DNA from: Microvirga mediterraneensis
GTDB taxonomy: Bacteria; Pseudomonadota; Alphaproteobacteria; Rhizobiales; Beijerinckiaceae
Length of the DNA stretch: 64,000 nt
Direction: 5' to 3'
NCBI RefSeq assembly: GCF_013520865.1
Contig: NZ_JACDXJ010000001.1
Span: forward strand, 2,161,001-2,225,000
The first letter of the stretch is position 1. The number at the start of each line of letters is the position of its first letter. The notes below the pieces were generated by a model. That model did no database searches, was not told where the DNA came from, and saw nothing but the letters and a program-made list of their open reading frames with translations. The translations under genes and the position numbers were made by a program. Positions 37,244 through 47,492 of the stretch are shown here, piece after piece.

Positions 37244-37344
37244 GTGTCATCCCCGGCGAGCCGCAGGCGAGGGAAAGGAATCCATGATCGCGCTCGGCGC
37301 TATGGATCCCATTCCCGGTCCTTAAGGACCGCCGGGGATGACAC
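37244..37344. repeat. GTGTCATCCCCGGCG...CGCCGGGGATGACAC palindromic element
   Basis: The 15-base ends are perfect inverted copies (37244-37258 and 37330-37344). Inside are smaller dyads, including GGTCCTTAAGGACC at about 37317-37330. A related half-element (TCATCCCCGTCGAGCCGAAGGCGAGGG) occurs at about 30239. The 321-base gap between the DMT and SMP-30 genes is made of this and copy B; no gene is seen. Confidence 0.8.
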
Positions 37345-37357
37345 GAGTTGCGACGTG

Positions 37358-38272
37358 CTAAAACGTCTTCGCCCCGTTCACGGGCAGCAAGATCGCGTAG
37401 AGCGATGTGGTGGCGCAGATGTAGAGACGGTTCCGCTTCGGGCCGCCGAACACCACGTTGGCGACCCCCTCCGGCACCAGGATCTTGCCGATCAGCGTGC
37501 CGTCGGGGTCGTAGCAATGGACGCCGTCTCCCGCGCTGGTCCAGATCCGTCCCGCGTCGTCCAGGCGGAAGCCGTCGAACAGGCCCGCCGTGCAGGTGGC
37601 GAAGACCTTGCCGTTGGCGAGGCCGCCGTCGGGGCTAACCTCGAAGACGCGGATATGGCGCGGGCCGTCCTTCACATGAGTCGCGCCGGTATCGGCTACG
37701 TAGAGAAGCGTCTCGTCGGGTGAAAAGGCGATCCCGTTCGGGCGGACGAAATCGTCGCCGACAATGCGGACATCGTCCGTCTCCGGATCGACGCGATAGA
37801 CATGGCAGGCGCCGATTTCGCTCTCCGCCTTGTGGCCCTCGTAGTCGGAATCGATGCCGTAGGCCGGGTCCGTGAACCAGATCGAGCCGTCGGACTTCAC
37901 CACCACGTCGTTGGGGCTGTTGAGGCGCTTGCCCTGGTAATGGCTCGCCAGCACGGTGATGGAGCCGTCATGCTCGGTGCGCGTCACGCGCCGGTTGCCG
38001 TGCTCGCAGGTGACGAGGCGTCCCTGGCGGTCGACGGTGTTGCCGTTGGAATAACCGGCCGGATGGCGAAAGACGCTGACAGCCCCGGAGGTTTCGTCGA
38101 ACCGCATCATGCGGTCATTGGGGATGTCGCTCCAGACGACGTAGCGGCCCGCCGGGAAATAGGCCGGGCCTTCCGACCAGCGGCAGCCCTCCGCCAGTTT
38201 CTCCAGACGCGCCGATCCCTTGAACAGGTGCTGGAAGCGTTCGTCGAGAACAACCGCGACATCTCTGAACAT
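37358..38272 (-). CDS. SMP-30/gluconolactonase family lactonase
   Basis: This 304-residue six-bladed beta-propeller hydrolase resembles gluconolactonases and SMP-30. Features are LEKLAEGCRWSEGPAYFPAG with the metal-binding Glu, RLNSPNDVVVKSDGSIWFTDPAYG with the central Asn, RPNGIAFSPDETLLYVADTG, and GVHCYDPDGTLIGKI near the end. It would open a sugar lactone in the cytoplasm, as no signal peptide is seen. ATG 38272 was used; GTG 38284 would add four residues. It follows the universal stress protein gene by 16 bases in the same direction. Confidence 0.88.
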   Translation of the reverse strand: MFRDVAVVLDERFQHLFKGSARLEKLAEGCRWSEGPAYFPAGRYVVWSDIPNDRMMRFDETSGAVSVFRHPAGYSNGNTVDRQGRLVTCEHGNRRVTRTEHDGSITVLASHYQGKRLNSPNDVVVKSDGSIWFTDPAYGIDSDYEGHKAESEIGACHVYRVDPETDDVRIVGDDFVRPNGIAFSPDETLLYVADTGATHVKDGPRHIRVFEVSPDGGLANGKVFATCTAGLFDGFRLDDAGRIWTSAGDGVHCYDPDGTLIGKILVPEGVANVVFGGPKRNRLYICATTSLYAILLPVNGAKTF

Positions 38273-38288
38273 GGAGCCCGACACCCTG

Positions 38289-39125
38289 TCAGTGAGCCAT
38301 CAGAACGGGAATGGTCGTGTTGCCGAGGATATGGCTGGTCGCGCCGCCGAAGAACATCTGCCTCAAGCGGCTCTGGGTATAGGCTCCCTTCACGAGAAGA
38401 TCGCATCCGAGAGCGGCGGATTCGGACAGGATCACCTCACCGGGCTTGTTCGAGGGATCGGGTGCCGTAATCGCCTCGGCCGGCATGTCGTGCATGCGCA
38501 GATGCCTTGCGAGTTCCGCTCCGGAAGGACCGGGAACGCCCCAATCCTCGAGTTCGAGCACGACGATGCGCCGGGCCTTCTTGAGCAGGGGCATCGCGCC
38601 CAGCACCGCGCGGGCGGTCTCGGTGCTGCGGTTCCAGGCGATCACAACCGTCTCGGCGAAGGTTTTGGGGGCCTGGGGCGGCGCGATGAGGACGGGACGG
38701 CCCGTCTCGAACAGGGCCGCCTCCACGGTGGAGAGGCGGGTCTGGCCGTTCGACCCGTCCGGCCGTCCGACCACGATGACATCGAACACCCGGCCGTAGG
38801 CGCCGAGGAATGCGTCCTCCGTCAGTCCGTCCTGCCGCCAGCCGAAGCCCAGGCCGGGCAGGCCCGCCGACGCGCGCTCGATCTGCTGCACGGTCATGAA
38901 CGCCTCGAACCGCTCGCGGCAGGCGCGGGCCATTTCGAGCCGGTTCTCCGGGGTGATGGGGGAGGGAACGCCGATGGCGATGTCCACCGGCAGGACGACC
39001 GGATAATCGGGGGTGATGGCGATCCCCTCGATATAGCTGTCGAAGATGCGGCCGACCTGCAGGGCGGTCCGCAGTTGGGGCTCGACGATTCCGTGGTCTT
39101 CGATCGGGACGAGGATGCTCTTCAT
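38289..39125 (-). CDS. Tandem universal stress protein
   Basis: This 278-residue cytoplasmic protein contains two UspA-like halves. The first starts MKSILVPIEDHG, and the second begins about 150 and ends with the typical ATP-binding pattern LVKGAYTQSRLRQMFFGGATSHILGNTTIPVLMAH. The motif GGATSHIL corresponds to the GxSxxxxxx phosphate loop. Tandem Usp proteins are common in rhizobia and are linked to stress survival. ATG 39125 lacks a clear ribosome site. It is co-directional with the SMP-30 gene. Confidence 0.88.
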   Translation of the reverse strand: MKSILVPIEDHGIVEPQLRTALQVGRIFDSYIEGIAITPDYPVVLPVDIAIGVPSPITPENRLEMARACRERFEAFMTVQQIERASAGLPGLGFGWRQDGLTEDAFLGAYGRVFDVIVVGRPDGSNGQTRLSTVEAALFETGRPVLIAPPQAPKTFAETVVIAWNRSTETARAVLGAMPLLKKARRIVVLELEDWGVPGPSGAELARHLRMHDMPAEAITAPDPSNKPGEVILSESAALGCDLLVKGAYTQSRLRQMFFGGATSHILGNTTIPVLMAH

Positions 39126-39265
39126 AAGGATTATTGTCGCGCTTAAACCACCGCTCGGCAAGACCATCCGAAAGTTCAGCCTGGGCTGTGGATGGCTTAG
39201 GGTTTGACATCCGATTGTCGTCGGCTCCAGCTTGAATGCCCCGCCACATCAAGGAGTCCTACGAG

Positions 39266-40318
39266 ATGCGTAAGTTCGCGACCATCGGCGCAGCCACTCT
39301 CCTCGCGCTGTCCATCCCCGTGACCGCCCATGCGTTCGATCAGGGCAATACGAGCCGGATCAAGACCTTGGTCGATACGGGCATGCAGTATTATTGGTCC
39401 GGCGGGGACGTGAAGAAGGCCGAGGCCGAAATCTTCAAGGGCATCACCCTGCACGGACGCTACGACGTGGTGGAGAAGGCGTTCGCCGAGGCTTCGACCC
39501 TGGCGCCCGAGCGCCTCGATTTCCGCTTCGCGGTGGCCTCGTCCCAAATCCTGCAGAAGAACCTTTCCGGCGCGCGCGCAACCTATCAGGACATTCTTGC
39601 CAAGAGCCCGGCCTCGTTCGATGCGCAGGCCTGGCTCGCGGCGCTCGCGCGGATCGAGGGACAGGCCGACGAGGTGGCCTTGACCGATCAGGCTCTCGCG
39701 GCTCTCGACCGCGATCGGGCGGAGGCCTATCGCCAGCGTTTCGCCCGCGCCGAGTCCATCATGGCCGAGCGCCCGAACGTGGACGTGCCGACCGTCTCCG
39801 GCCGGGTGATGATCGTCGCCCTCGGCTATGCGCTGGCAAAGGACGGCACGGCGGAGAAGCCGCTCCTCGACCGCCTCGACGTGGCCTTGAAGGCCGCTAA
39901 CGCCAACCCGTCGGCCCGGGTCATGGTGACCGGAGGCCAGCCCCAGGCCGGCGTCACCGAGGGCGACGTCATGACCAAATGGCTGGTGGAAAAGGGCGTC
40001 GACCGGGACCGCATCCTGATCGAGGACAAGTCGAAGGATACGGTCGGCAACGTGCTCAACGTCGCCAACCTGCTGAAGCGGCACACGGCCGATGCGGTCA
40101 TCCTGGTGACGAGCTCCAGTCACATGCGCCGCGCCCGCACCCTGCTGGAGGACGCCTTCCGGCAATACGGCCTTACCGCGCCTATCCTGCCGGTCGTGGC
40201 CCTCGACGCACCCTCGGTCGAGGAGGCGGCGAAGGTCTCCAAGGACGAACGGATGGTGATCTATCGCGATCTCATGCGCGTCTCGGGGCTGTGGGCCTAT
40301 CCTGGCATCCAGCAGTAG
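39266..40318 (+). CDS. Exported YdcF/DUF218 domain protein with N-terminal helical repeats
   Basis: This 350-residue protein has a signal peptide (MRKFATIGAATLLALSIPVTAHA). A TPR-like helical region follows to about 170, with LAPERLDFRFAVASSQILQKN and ARIEGQADEVALTDQALAAL. The C-terminal DUF218/ElyC-SanA-like domain has MIVALGYAL, VMVTGGQPQAGVTEGDVMTKWLVEKGVDRDRILIEDKSKDTVGNV and VTSSSHMRRARTLLEDA. DUF218 proteins act in the envelope, for example in peptidoglycan precursor handling; the exact reaction is unknown. AAGGAG lies about ten bases before ATG 39266. Confidence 0.82.
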   Translation: MRKFATIGAATLLALSIPVTAHAFDQGNTSRIKTLVDTGMQYYWSGGDVKKAEAEIFKGITLHGRYDVVEKAFAEASTLAPERLDFRFAVASSQILQKNLSGARATYQDILAKSPASFDAQAWLAALARIEGQADEVALTDQALAALDRDRAEAYRQRFARAESIMAERPNVDVPTVSGRVMIVALGYALAKDGTAEKPLLDRLDVALKAANANPSARVMVTGGQPQAGVTEGDVMTKWLVEKGVDRDRILIEDKSKDTVGNVLNVANLLKRHTADAVILVTSSSHMRRARTLLEDAFRQYGLTAPILPVVALDAPSVEEAAKVSKDERMVIYRDLMRVSGLWAYPGIQQ

Positions 40319-40324
40319 CCGGCG

Positions 40325-41149
<825 letters not shown>

Positions 41150-41287
41150 GCCCGTTCCTCCATATCCCAGGACGATAGGGCAGGATGGCCGGAAAGGAAG
41201 GTTGGGATCGCGGCCGGGCTGCTCTTTACGGGCGTTCCGGCACGACCTACCAAGGATCTGCCAACCACGATGGAAGAAGCTGCCACG

Positions 41288-41923
41288 ATGCTGTCACTCT
41301 ACTATTATCCCGGCAATGCCAGCCTCCTGCCGCACATGATGCTGCGGGAAATCGGGGCGGAGTTCGAGCTGCGCCTCGTCGATCGCGGCCATAACGCCCA
41401 GAAAAGCGCCGAGTATCTCAAGCTCAATCCAAGCGGGCGCATTCCGGTCCTCGTCGACGATGATCTGGTCCTGTTCGAGACGGCCGCCATCGCCCTCCAC
41501 CTCGCCGACAAGTTCCCGGAAGCGGGCCTTGCGCCGGCGGTCGGAACCGCCGAGCGGGCCACGTTCTACAAGTGGATGATGCACCTCTCGAATACGCCCC
41601 AGGCGGAATATCGTGCGTGGTTCTACCCGCACGAGCACGTCATCGACGAGGCCGCCGCGCCGAGTGTCAAGCAGGCCGCAGGTGAGCGCCTCGACCGGAT
41701 GTTCGACGTAATTTCCGGGCAGCTCGGCGACAAGACCTGGCTCCTCGGCGAGCGCTTCTCCGCCGCCGATCTTTTCCTCTTCATGCTGATCCGCTGGGGC
41801 CGCGGCATGCCGCGTCCGCCACGCAGCATCCCGAACCTCAACGCCCTCGCCGAGCGCGTGCTCGCACGGCCAGCCGTTCAGAAGGCGCTCGAGGTGGAGG
41901 GGATCAAGGCTCCGTTCTTCTGA
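41288..41923 (+). CDS. Glutathione S-transferase family protein
   Basis: This 211-residue protein has a thioredoxin-like N-terminal domain (MLSLYYYPGNASLLPHMMLREIGAEFELR) with the conserved NPSGRIPVLVDDDLVLFETAAIALHLAD block that binds glutathione. An all-helical C-terminal domain follows, with LLGERFSAADLFLFMLIRW. The catalytic residue near the N-terminus is uncertain (Asn-Ala-Ser). ATG 41288 follows GGAAGAAG at some distance; ATG 41270 is an alternative. It converges on the LigD-like gene with three bases between stops. Confidence 0.9.
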   Translation: MLSLYYYPGNASLLPHMMLREIGAEFELRLVDRGHNAQKSAEYLKLNPSGRIPVLVDDDLVLFETAAIALHLADKFPEAGLAPAVGTAERATFYKWMMHLSNTPQAEYRAWFYPHEHVIDEAAAPSVKQAAGERLDRMFDVISGQLGDKTWLLGERFSAADLFLFMLIRWGRGMPRPPRSIPNLNALAERVLARPAVQKALEVEGIKAPFF

Positions 41924-41926
41924 GCC

Positions 41927-43492
41927 TTAGGTCTTGCGCGACGTTCGCTTCGAGGGGCGTCGCGCAGGCAGGACTTGGTCGACCTTGCTGAGATCCGCCC
42001 AGGGATCGCGCTTCAGCGAGGCGAGGCGCTCGCTCAGGTTCTTGACGGTGAACCCGTTGGGCTTGAGATCATGAGTCAGCTCCTCCCAGGCAACCGGCGT
42101 GGCCACGGGAGCGCCGGCTCGCGAGCGCGTCGAGTAGGGGGCAATCGCCGATGCCTCGCGATTGTTGCGCAGGTAGTCGATGAAGATTCTGCCCTCGCGC
42201 TCCTGCTTGACCGAAGTGGTCGTGTAGCGATCCGGCTCGTCGGCCGCCATGGCTTCGGCGAGGTCCCGTGTGAATACGAGAGCATCCTTCCAGGGAGCCT
42301 TCGGCTTGAGCGGCACGACCACGTGCAGGCCTTTGCCGCCGGTCGTCTTCACGAAGCTTTCCAACCCGACGGTTTTCAAACGTTCGCGGACGGCCAAAGC
42401 CCCTTCGATCACCTCCGGCCACTCCACCCCGTCGCCCGGATCGAAATCGAACACGAGCCGGTCGGGATGTTCGAGGTCGGCCAGAGTCGCGCCCCACACG
42501 TGCATTTCCAGCGCGCCCGACTGGACGAGGGCAACGACGCCCTGGATGTCGCGAACCGTCAGGACTTCCGACGTGCTCTTTCCGTCCGGCACCATGTCCT
42601 GGTGAATGAAGGAACTCATGCCCGCCCAGGAATGGCGCTGCACGAAGCATTTCTTCTCCGTCCCGCCGGGACAGCGGATGAGCGTGAGAGGGCGGTTGAT
42701 CAGATGCGGCAGGAGCCAATCCTGGATGCCGAAATAGAACTCCGCCAATTCCAGTTTGGTCAGCCCCTGATCCTCCCACAGCACGCGGTCAGGATGGGTG
42801 AGGGAAACGCCTGCGACTTCCGCTGAAACGCTGTCGGATTCCTTGGACTTCGACGATGCCCGCTTCGCAGGCTTGTTCGATTTTGCAGGCGGCGCCTTTT
42901 TCTCCGCAGAATTCTTCGCCTTCCGTCCCGGGGCGATTTCCTCCAGCGAGCGGCCCGTCTTCACCGAGAGAGGCGCTTCGTCGAGAATGTCCGGATCGCC
43001 CTCGCTGCGAGCATAGCCGTCCTCTGCCTTGATCAGAAGCCAGGATTCCTGCTTCTCGCGCGGACGCTTCGCCATGCGGACCAGATGCCATGTTCCGTGC
43101 AGCTTCTCGCCGTCGAGGCGGAAGGTGAGGCGGCCCTTCTCGTAGCCTTCGCGAGGATCGCCTTCCGGTTCCCAGGTCCCCCGATCCCACAGCAGAACGG
43201 TGCCGCCGCCATATTGGCCTTCCGGGATCGTGCCTTCGAAGTCGCCGTAATCGAGCGGATGATCCTCCACATGGACCGCGAGGCGCTTCTCGCCCTTGAC
43301 GAGGCTCGGCCCCTTGGCCACCGCCCAGCTCTTGAGGACCCCGTCGAGTTCGAGGCGGAAATCGTAATGCAGGCGGGAGGCATCGTGCTTCTGCACGACG
43401 AAGGAGGCGCCTCGGCGGCGGGAGGTCTTTCCCGCCGGCTCGGAGGTTTTCGCGAAGTCGCGCTTGGCGCGATAGGCTGCGAGCTTTGCCAT
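41927..43492 (-). CDS. ligD: LigD-type protein with phosphoesterase and polymerase domains, no ligase domain
   Basis: This 521-residue protein carries two of the three LigD domains. Residues 1-170 are the 3'-phosphoesterase, with His36, His42, Asp44, Arg46, His78 and Tyr82 in the spacing of the Pseudomonas enzyme. A Lys/Ala/Ser linker covers about 185-222. The archaeo-eukaryotic primase-type polymerase fills 225-510, with metal-binding Asp349 and Asp351 (VFDFDPGD), KTTGGKGLH and Asp439 (FIDYLRN). The ATP-dependent ligase domain that normally accompanies them in non-homologous end joining is missing, and no ku gene or separate ligase lies in the window. It may act with a ligase encoded elsewhere. 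Confidence 0.92.
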   Translation of the reverse strand: MAKLAAYRAKRDFAKTSEPAGKTSRRRGASFVVQKHDASRLHYDFRLELDGVLKSWAVAKGPSLVKGEKRLAVHVEDHPLDYGDFEGTIPEGQYGGGTVLLWDRGTWEPEGDPREGYEKGRLTFRLDGEKLHGTWHLVRMAKRPREKQESWLLIKAEDGYARSEGDPDILDEAPLSVKTGRSLEEIAPGRKAKNSAEKKAPPAKSNKPAKRASSKSKESDSVSAEVAGVSLTHPDRVLWEDQGLTKLELAEFYFGIQDWLLPHLINRPLTLIRCPGGTEKKCFVQRHSWAGMSSFIHQDMVPDGKSTSEVLTVRDIQGVVALVQSGALEMHVWGATLADLEHPDRLVFDFDPGDGVEWPEVIEGALAVRERLKTVGLESFVKTTGGKGLHVVVPLKPKAPWKDALVFTRDLAEAMAADEPDRYTTTSVKQEREGRIFIDYLRNNREASAIAPYSTRSRAGAPVATPVAWEELTHDLKPNGFTVKNLSERLASLKRDPWADLSKVDQVLPARRPSKRTSRKT

Positions 43493-43559
43493 GACGCGGA
43501 GTCAAATCCGCGCCATGGGGTCTGGTTCCAGGATTGGATGTCTGCCCATCGACCTCTGG

Positions 43560-43669
43560 CCTCATCCTGAGGAGCCGCTGCAAGCGGCGTCTCGAAGGAG
43601 CGTCCAGAGTGCGCGGGAGACGCCCTCTTCCTTCGAGACGGTCACTGACGTGACCTCCTCAGGATGAGG
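43560..43669. repeat. Mosaic palindrome, copy C
   Basis: The element begins CCTCATCCTGAGGAGCC and ends CCTCCTCAGGATGAGG, with GTCTCGAAGGAG and CCTTCGAGACGG inside. It fills most of the 207-base gap upstream of the LigD-type gene and downstream of the oligopeptide importer ATPase gene. No gene is seen in the gap. Confidence 0.85.
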
Positions 43670-43699
43670 GCTCAGGGATGCGCCTGTTGGGGGCGGACC

Positions 43700-45334
<1,635 letters not shown>

Positions 45335-45335
45335 C

Positions 45336-46478
45336 TCAGCGATCCTTCGGGTCGAGAGCATCGCGCAGGCCGTCGCCGATGAAGTTCAGGCAGAACAGGA
45401 TCGCGACGAGCGTGATGGAGGGATAGATCAGCATCCAGGTGGCGCCCTGGATGTTCTTGGCGCCTTCCGAGATCAGAACGCCCAGGCTGGTATTGGGCTC
45501 CTGGACGCCGAGGCCGAGGAAGGAGAGGAAGCTCTCGAGCAGGATCACCTTCGGCACGAGCAGCGTCATGTAGACCACCACCGGACCCAGCGTGTTCGGG
45601 ATCACGTGGCGGCGGATGATGCCCTTGGTTTCGACACCCAATGCCTCGGCCGCCTGGACGTATTCCTGGCGCTTGATGGACAGGGTCTGGCCCCGGACGA
45701 TGCGGGCCATGTCGAGCCATTCGACGGCGCCTACCGCGATGAACATCAGCACGAAGTTGCGGCCGAAGAACACCACCAGCATGATCACGAAGAAGATGAA
45801 GGGCAGCGAGTAGAGAACGTCGACGATGCGCATCATCACGAGATCGACCCGTCCGCCGAGATAGCCTGACGTCGCGCCGTAGATCACCCCGATGAGGATC
45901 GCCACGAAGGTGGCGAGCAGGCCGATGGCGAGCGAGACCTGGCCCGCCTTCATGGTGCGGGTGAGAAGGTCGCGTCCGTTGGTGTCGGTGCCGAAGAAGA
46001 AGTACTGCCGCTTCAAGGGAACATCGATAACGAGCCTTTGGCCGTCCAGCTGCTTCTCCACCACGCGGGCGGGGCCGAACAGGTCCGAGCGCTCGAAATA
46101 GGCGAGCAGCCGCTCGTCGATCGGCCGGCTGCTCGAACTCACGAGCGTCATGCGGGCGACGTCGTTGTCGATGGCGATGTTCTCCGCCTTCGCGCGGACG
46201 CGGGCGCCGATGCGCTCGATGTTCGGCTCGATCTGGTCGGCCTTGGGATAGGCCTCCAGGCTCGCCGGCACCTTCACGTAATCGGGATAGACCCTGTCGA
46301 AGGGGTGGCCCGTGAAGAGCGGCCCGAAGATGCAGGCGATCGCGATCAGGCCCAGCACGATGATGCTGGTCAGCGCGGCGCGGTTGCGGATGAGACGTCC
46401 GCGGGCCTCGGCCCAGAGGGATCGTCCGGCGATGGGGCCCGTCATGGTCTCGACGGGAAGAACGGCGCCTTCAGCCAT
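45336..46478 (-). CDS. Oligopeptide-type ABC permease (OppC/YejE-like)
   Basis: This 380-residue permease has an OppC N-terminal segment (RGRLIRNRAALTSIIVLGLIAIACIFGPLF). A large periplasmic insert follows at about 55-175, rich in charged residues, and then five membrane segments with the EAA motif EYVQAAEALGVETKGIIRRHVIPNTLGPV. The long insert, before FFGTDTNGRDLLTR, is larger than in ordinary OppC (about 300 residues) and similar to YejE-type permeases. A Pro/Ala-rich ATG start at 46478 lies eight bases from the OppB-like stop. It forms a heterodimer with the OppB-like protein. Confidence 0.9.
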   Translation of the reverse strand: MAEGAVLPVETMTGPIAGRSLWAEARGRLIRNRAALTSIIVLGLIAIACIFGPLFTGHPFDRVYPDYVKVPASLEAYPKADQIEPNIERIGARVRAKAENIAIDNDVARMTLVSSSSRPIDERLLAYFERSDLFGPARVVEKQLDGQRLVIDVPLKRQYFFFGTDTNGRDLLTRTMKAGQVSLAIGLLATFVAILIGVIYGATSGYLGGRVDLVMMRIVDVLYSLPFIFFVIMLVVFFGRNFVLMFIAVGAVEWLDMARIVRGQTLSIKRQEYVQAAEALGVETKGIIRRHVIPNTLGPVVVYMTLLVPKVILLESFLSFLGLGVQEPNTSLGVLISEGAKNIQGATWMLIYPSITLVAILFCLNFIGDGLRDALDPKDR

Positions 46479-46486
46479 GGGAGGTC

Positions 46487-47407
46487 TCACTCGTAGCGAA
46501 TGCGCGGATCGATAAGGGCGTAGAGAATATCGACCACGAGGTTGAAGAGCAGAACGAAGATGGCGACCACCACGACCGTGCCCATGACGAGGGTGTAATC
46601 GCGGTTGAGCGCTCCTTCGACGAAGTAGCGTCCGATGCCCGGCAGGCCGAAGATGGTCTCCACCACCACGGAACCGGTGAGCAGGGCCGCCGCCGCCGGG
46701 CCGAGATAGGATACCACGGGCAGGGCGGCGCCGCGCAGGGCATGGGCCACGATCACCCGCGTGGGCAGGCCCAGCGAGCGCAGGGTGCGGATGTGGTTGG
46801 AGCGCAGGTTCTCGATCATGGCGGCGCGGGTCATGCGCGCCACGACGGCGATCTGCGGCAGGGACAGGACCAGCACGGGCATGATCAGGTTTCGGACGTT
46901 CCCGTTCGCCCAGCCGGCGACCGGGAGCCACGCGAGGGCCAGGCCGAAGACGATCTGGAAGATCGGCGCCACCACGAAGTTCGGGATGGTGAGGCCGAGC
47001 GCGCCCATGCCGGTGACCAGGTAATCGACGGTGCTGTTCTGGCGCAGGGCCGCGATGGAGCCCAGGGTCCCGCCGACGAGGATGGCGAAGGACAGGGCCA
47101 GGGCGCCGAGCGTCATCGAGATGGGCAGACCGCGGGCGAAGAGTTCTCCCACGGAGAAGTCACGCAGGATGAAGGAGGGCCCGAAATCGCCCCGCACGAC
47201 GGCGCCGAGATACAGCAGGTATTGCTGAAAGAGCGGCTTATCGAGCTGATAGATCCGGTTGAGGTTTTCCATCACCTTGGCCTCGAGAGGCCGCTCCAGA
47301 TCGAATGGCCCGCCTGGCGCGAGCCGGATCAGGAAGAACGAGATGGTGATGATGATGAAGAGGGTGGGGATGGCCGACAGGAAACGGCGAAAGATGAAGG
47401 AGAGCAC
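46487..47407 (-). CDS. Oligopeptide-type ABC permease (OppB-like)
   Basis: This 306-residue permease has six membrane segments. The typical OppB start MLSFIFRRFLSAIPTLFIIITISFFLIRLAPG is followed by DLGPSF-like DFGPSFILRDFSV, and the EAA loop HIRTLRSLGLPTRVIVAHALRGAALPVVS is clear. It ends YALIDPRIRYE, a common OppB/DppB C-terminus. It is separated from the upstream binding protein gene by 85 bases containing a hairpin, so its expression is probably lower than that of the binding protein. Confidence 0.92.
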   Translation of the reverse strand: MLSFIFRRFLSAIPTLFIIITISFFLIRLAPGGPFDLERPLEAKVMENLNRIYQLDKPLFQQYLLYLGAVVRGDFGPSFILRDFSVGELFARGLPISMTLGALALSFAILVGGTLGSIAALRQNSTVDYLVTGMGALGLTIPNFVVAPIFQIVFGLALAWLPVAGWANGNVRNLIMPVLVLSLPQIAVVARMTRAAMIENLRSNHIRTLRSLGLPTRVIVAHALRGAALPVVSYLGPAAAALLTGSVVVETIFGLPGIGRYFVEGALNRDYTLVMGTVVVVAIFVLLFNLVVDILYALIDPRIRYE

Positions 47408-47449
47408 GGGAAGCTCCTCCGGCTGATACAGCGTAACAATAAAAGATTA

Positions 47450-47474
47450 GGGCGGCCTGACGCGCAGACCGCCC
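47450..47474 (-). terminator. Attenuator hairpin between binding protein and OppB-like genes
   Basis: GGGCGG (47450-47455) pairs with CCGCCC (47469-47474), and CTG with CAG just inside, giving a stable GC-rich hairpin. On the minus strand it is followed by TAATCTTTTATT. It could terminate part of the transcription after the binding protein gene or protect its 3' end. Confidence 0.6.
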
Positions 47475-47492
47475 CCCTTAACAGATTTATTT

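Noticed and set aside
43560..43669. Repeat copy C as an IS remnant
   Set aside because: It has no transposase fragment or target duplication and matches the other short mosaic palindromes, so it is an intergenic repeat.
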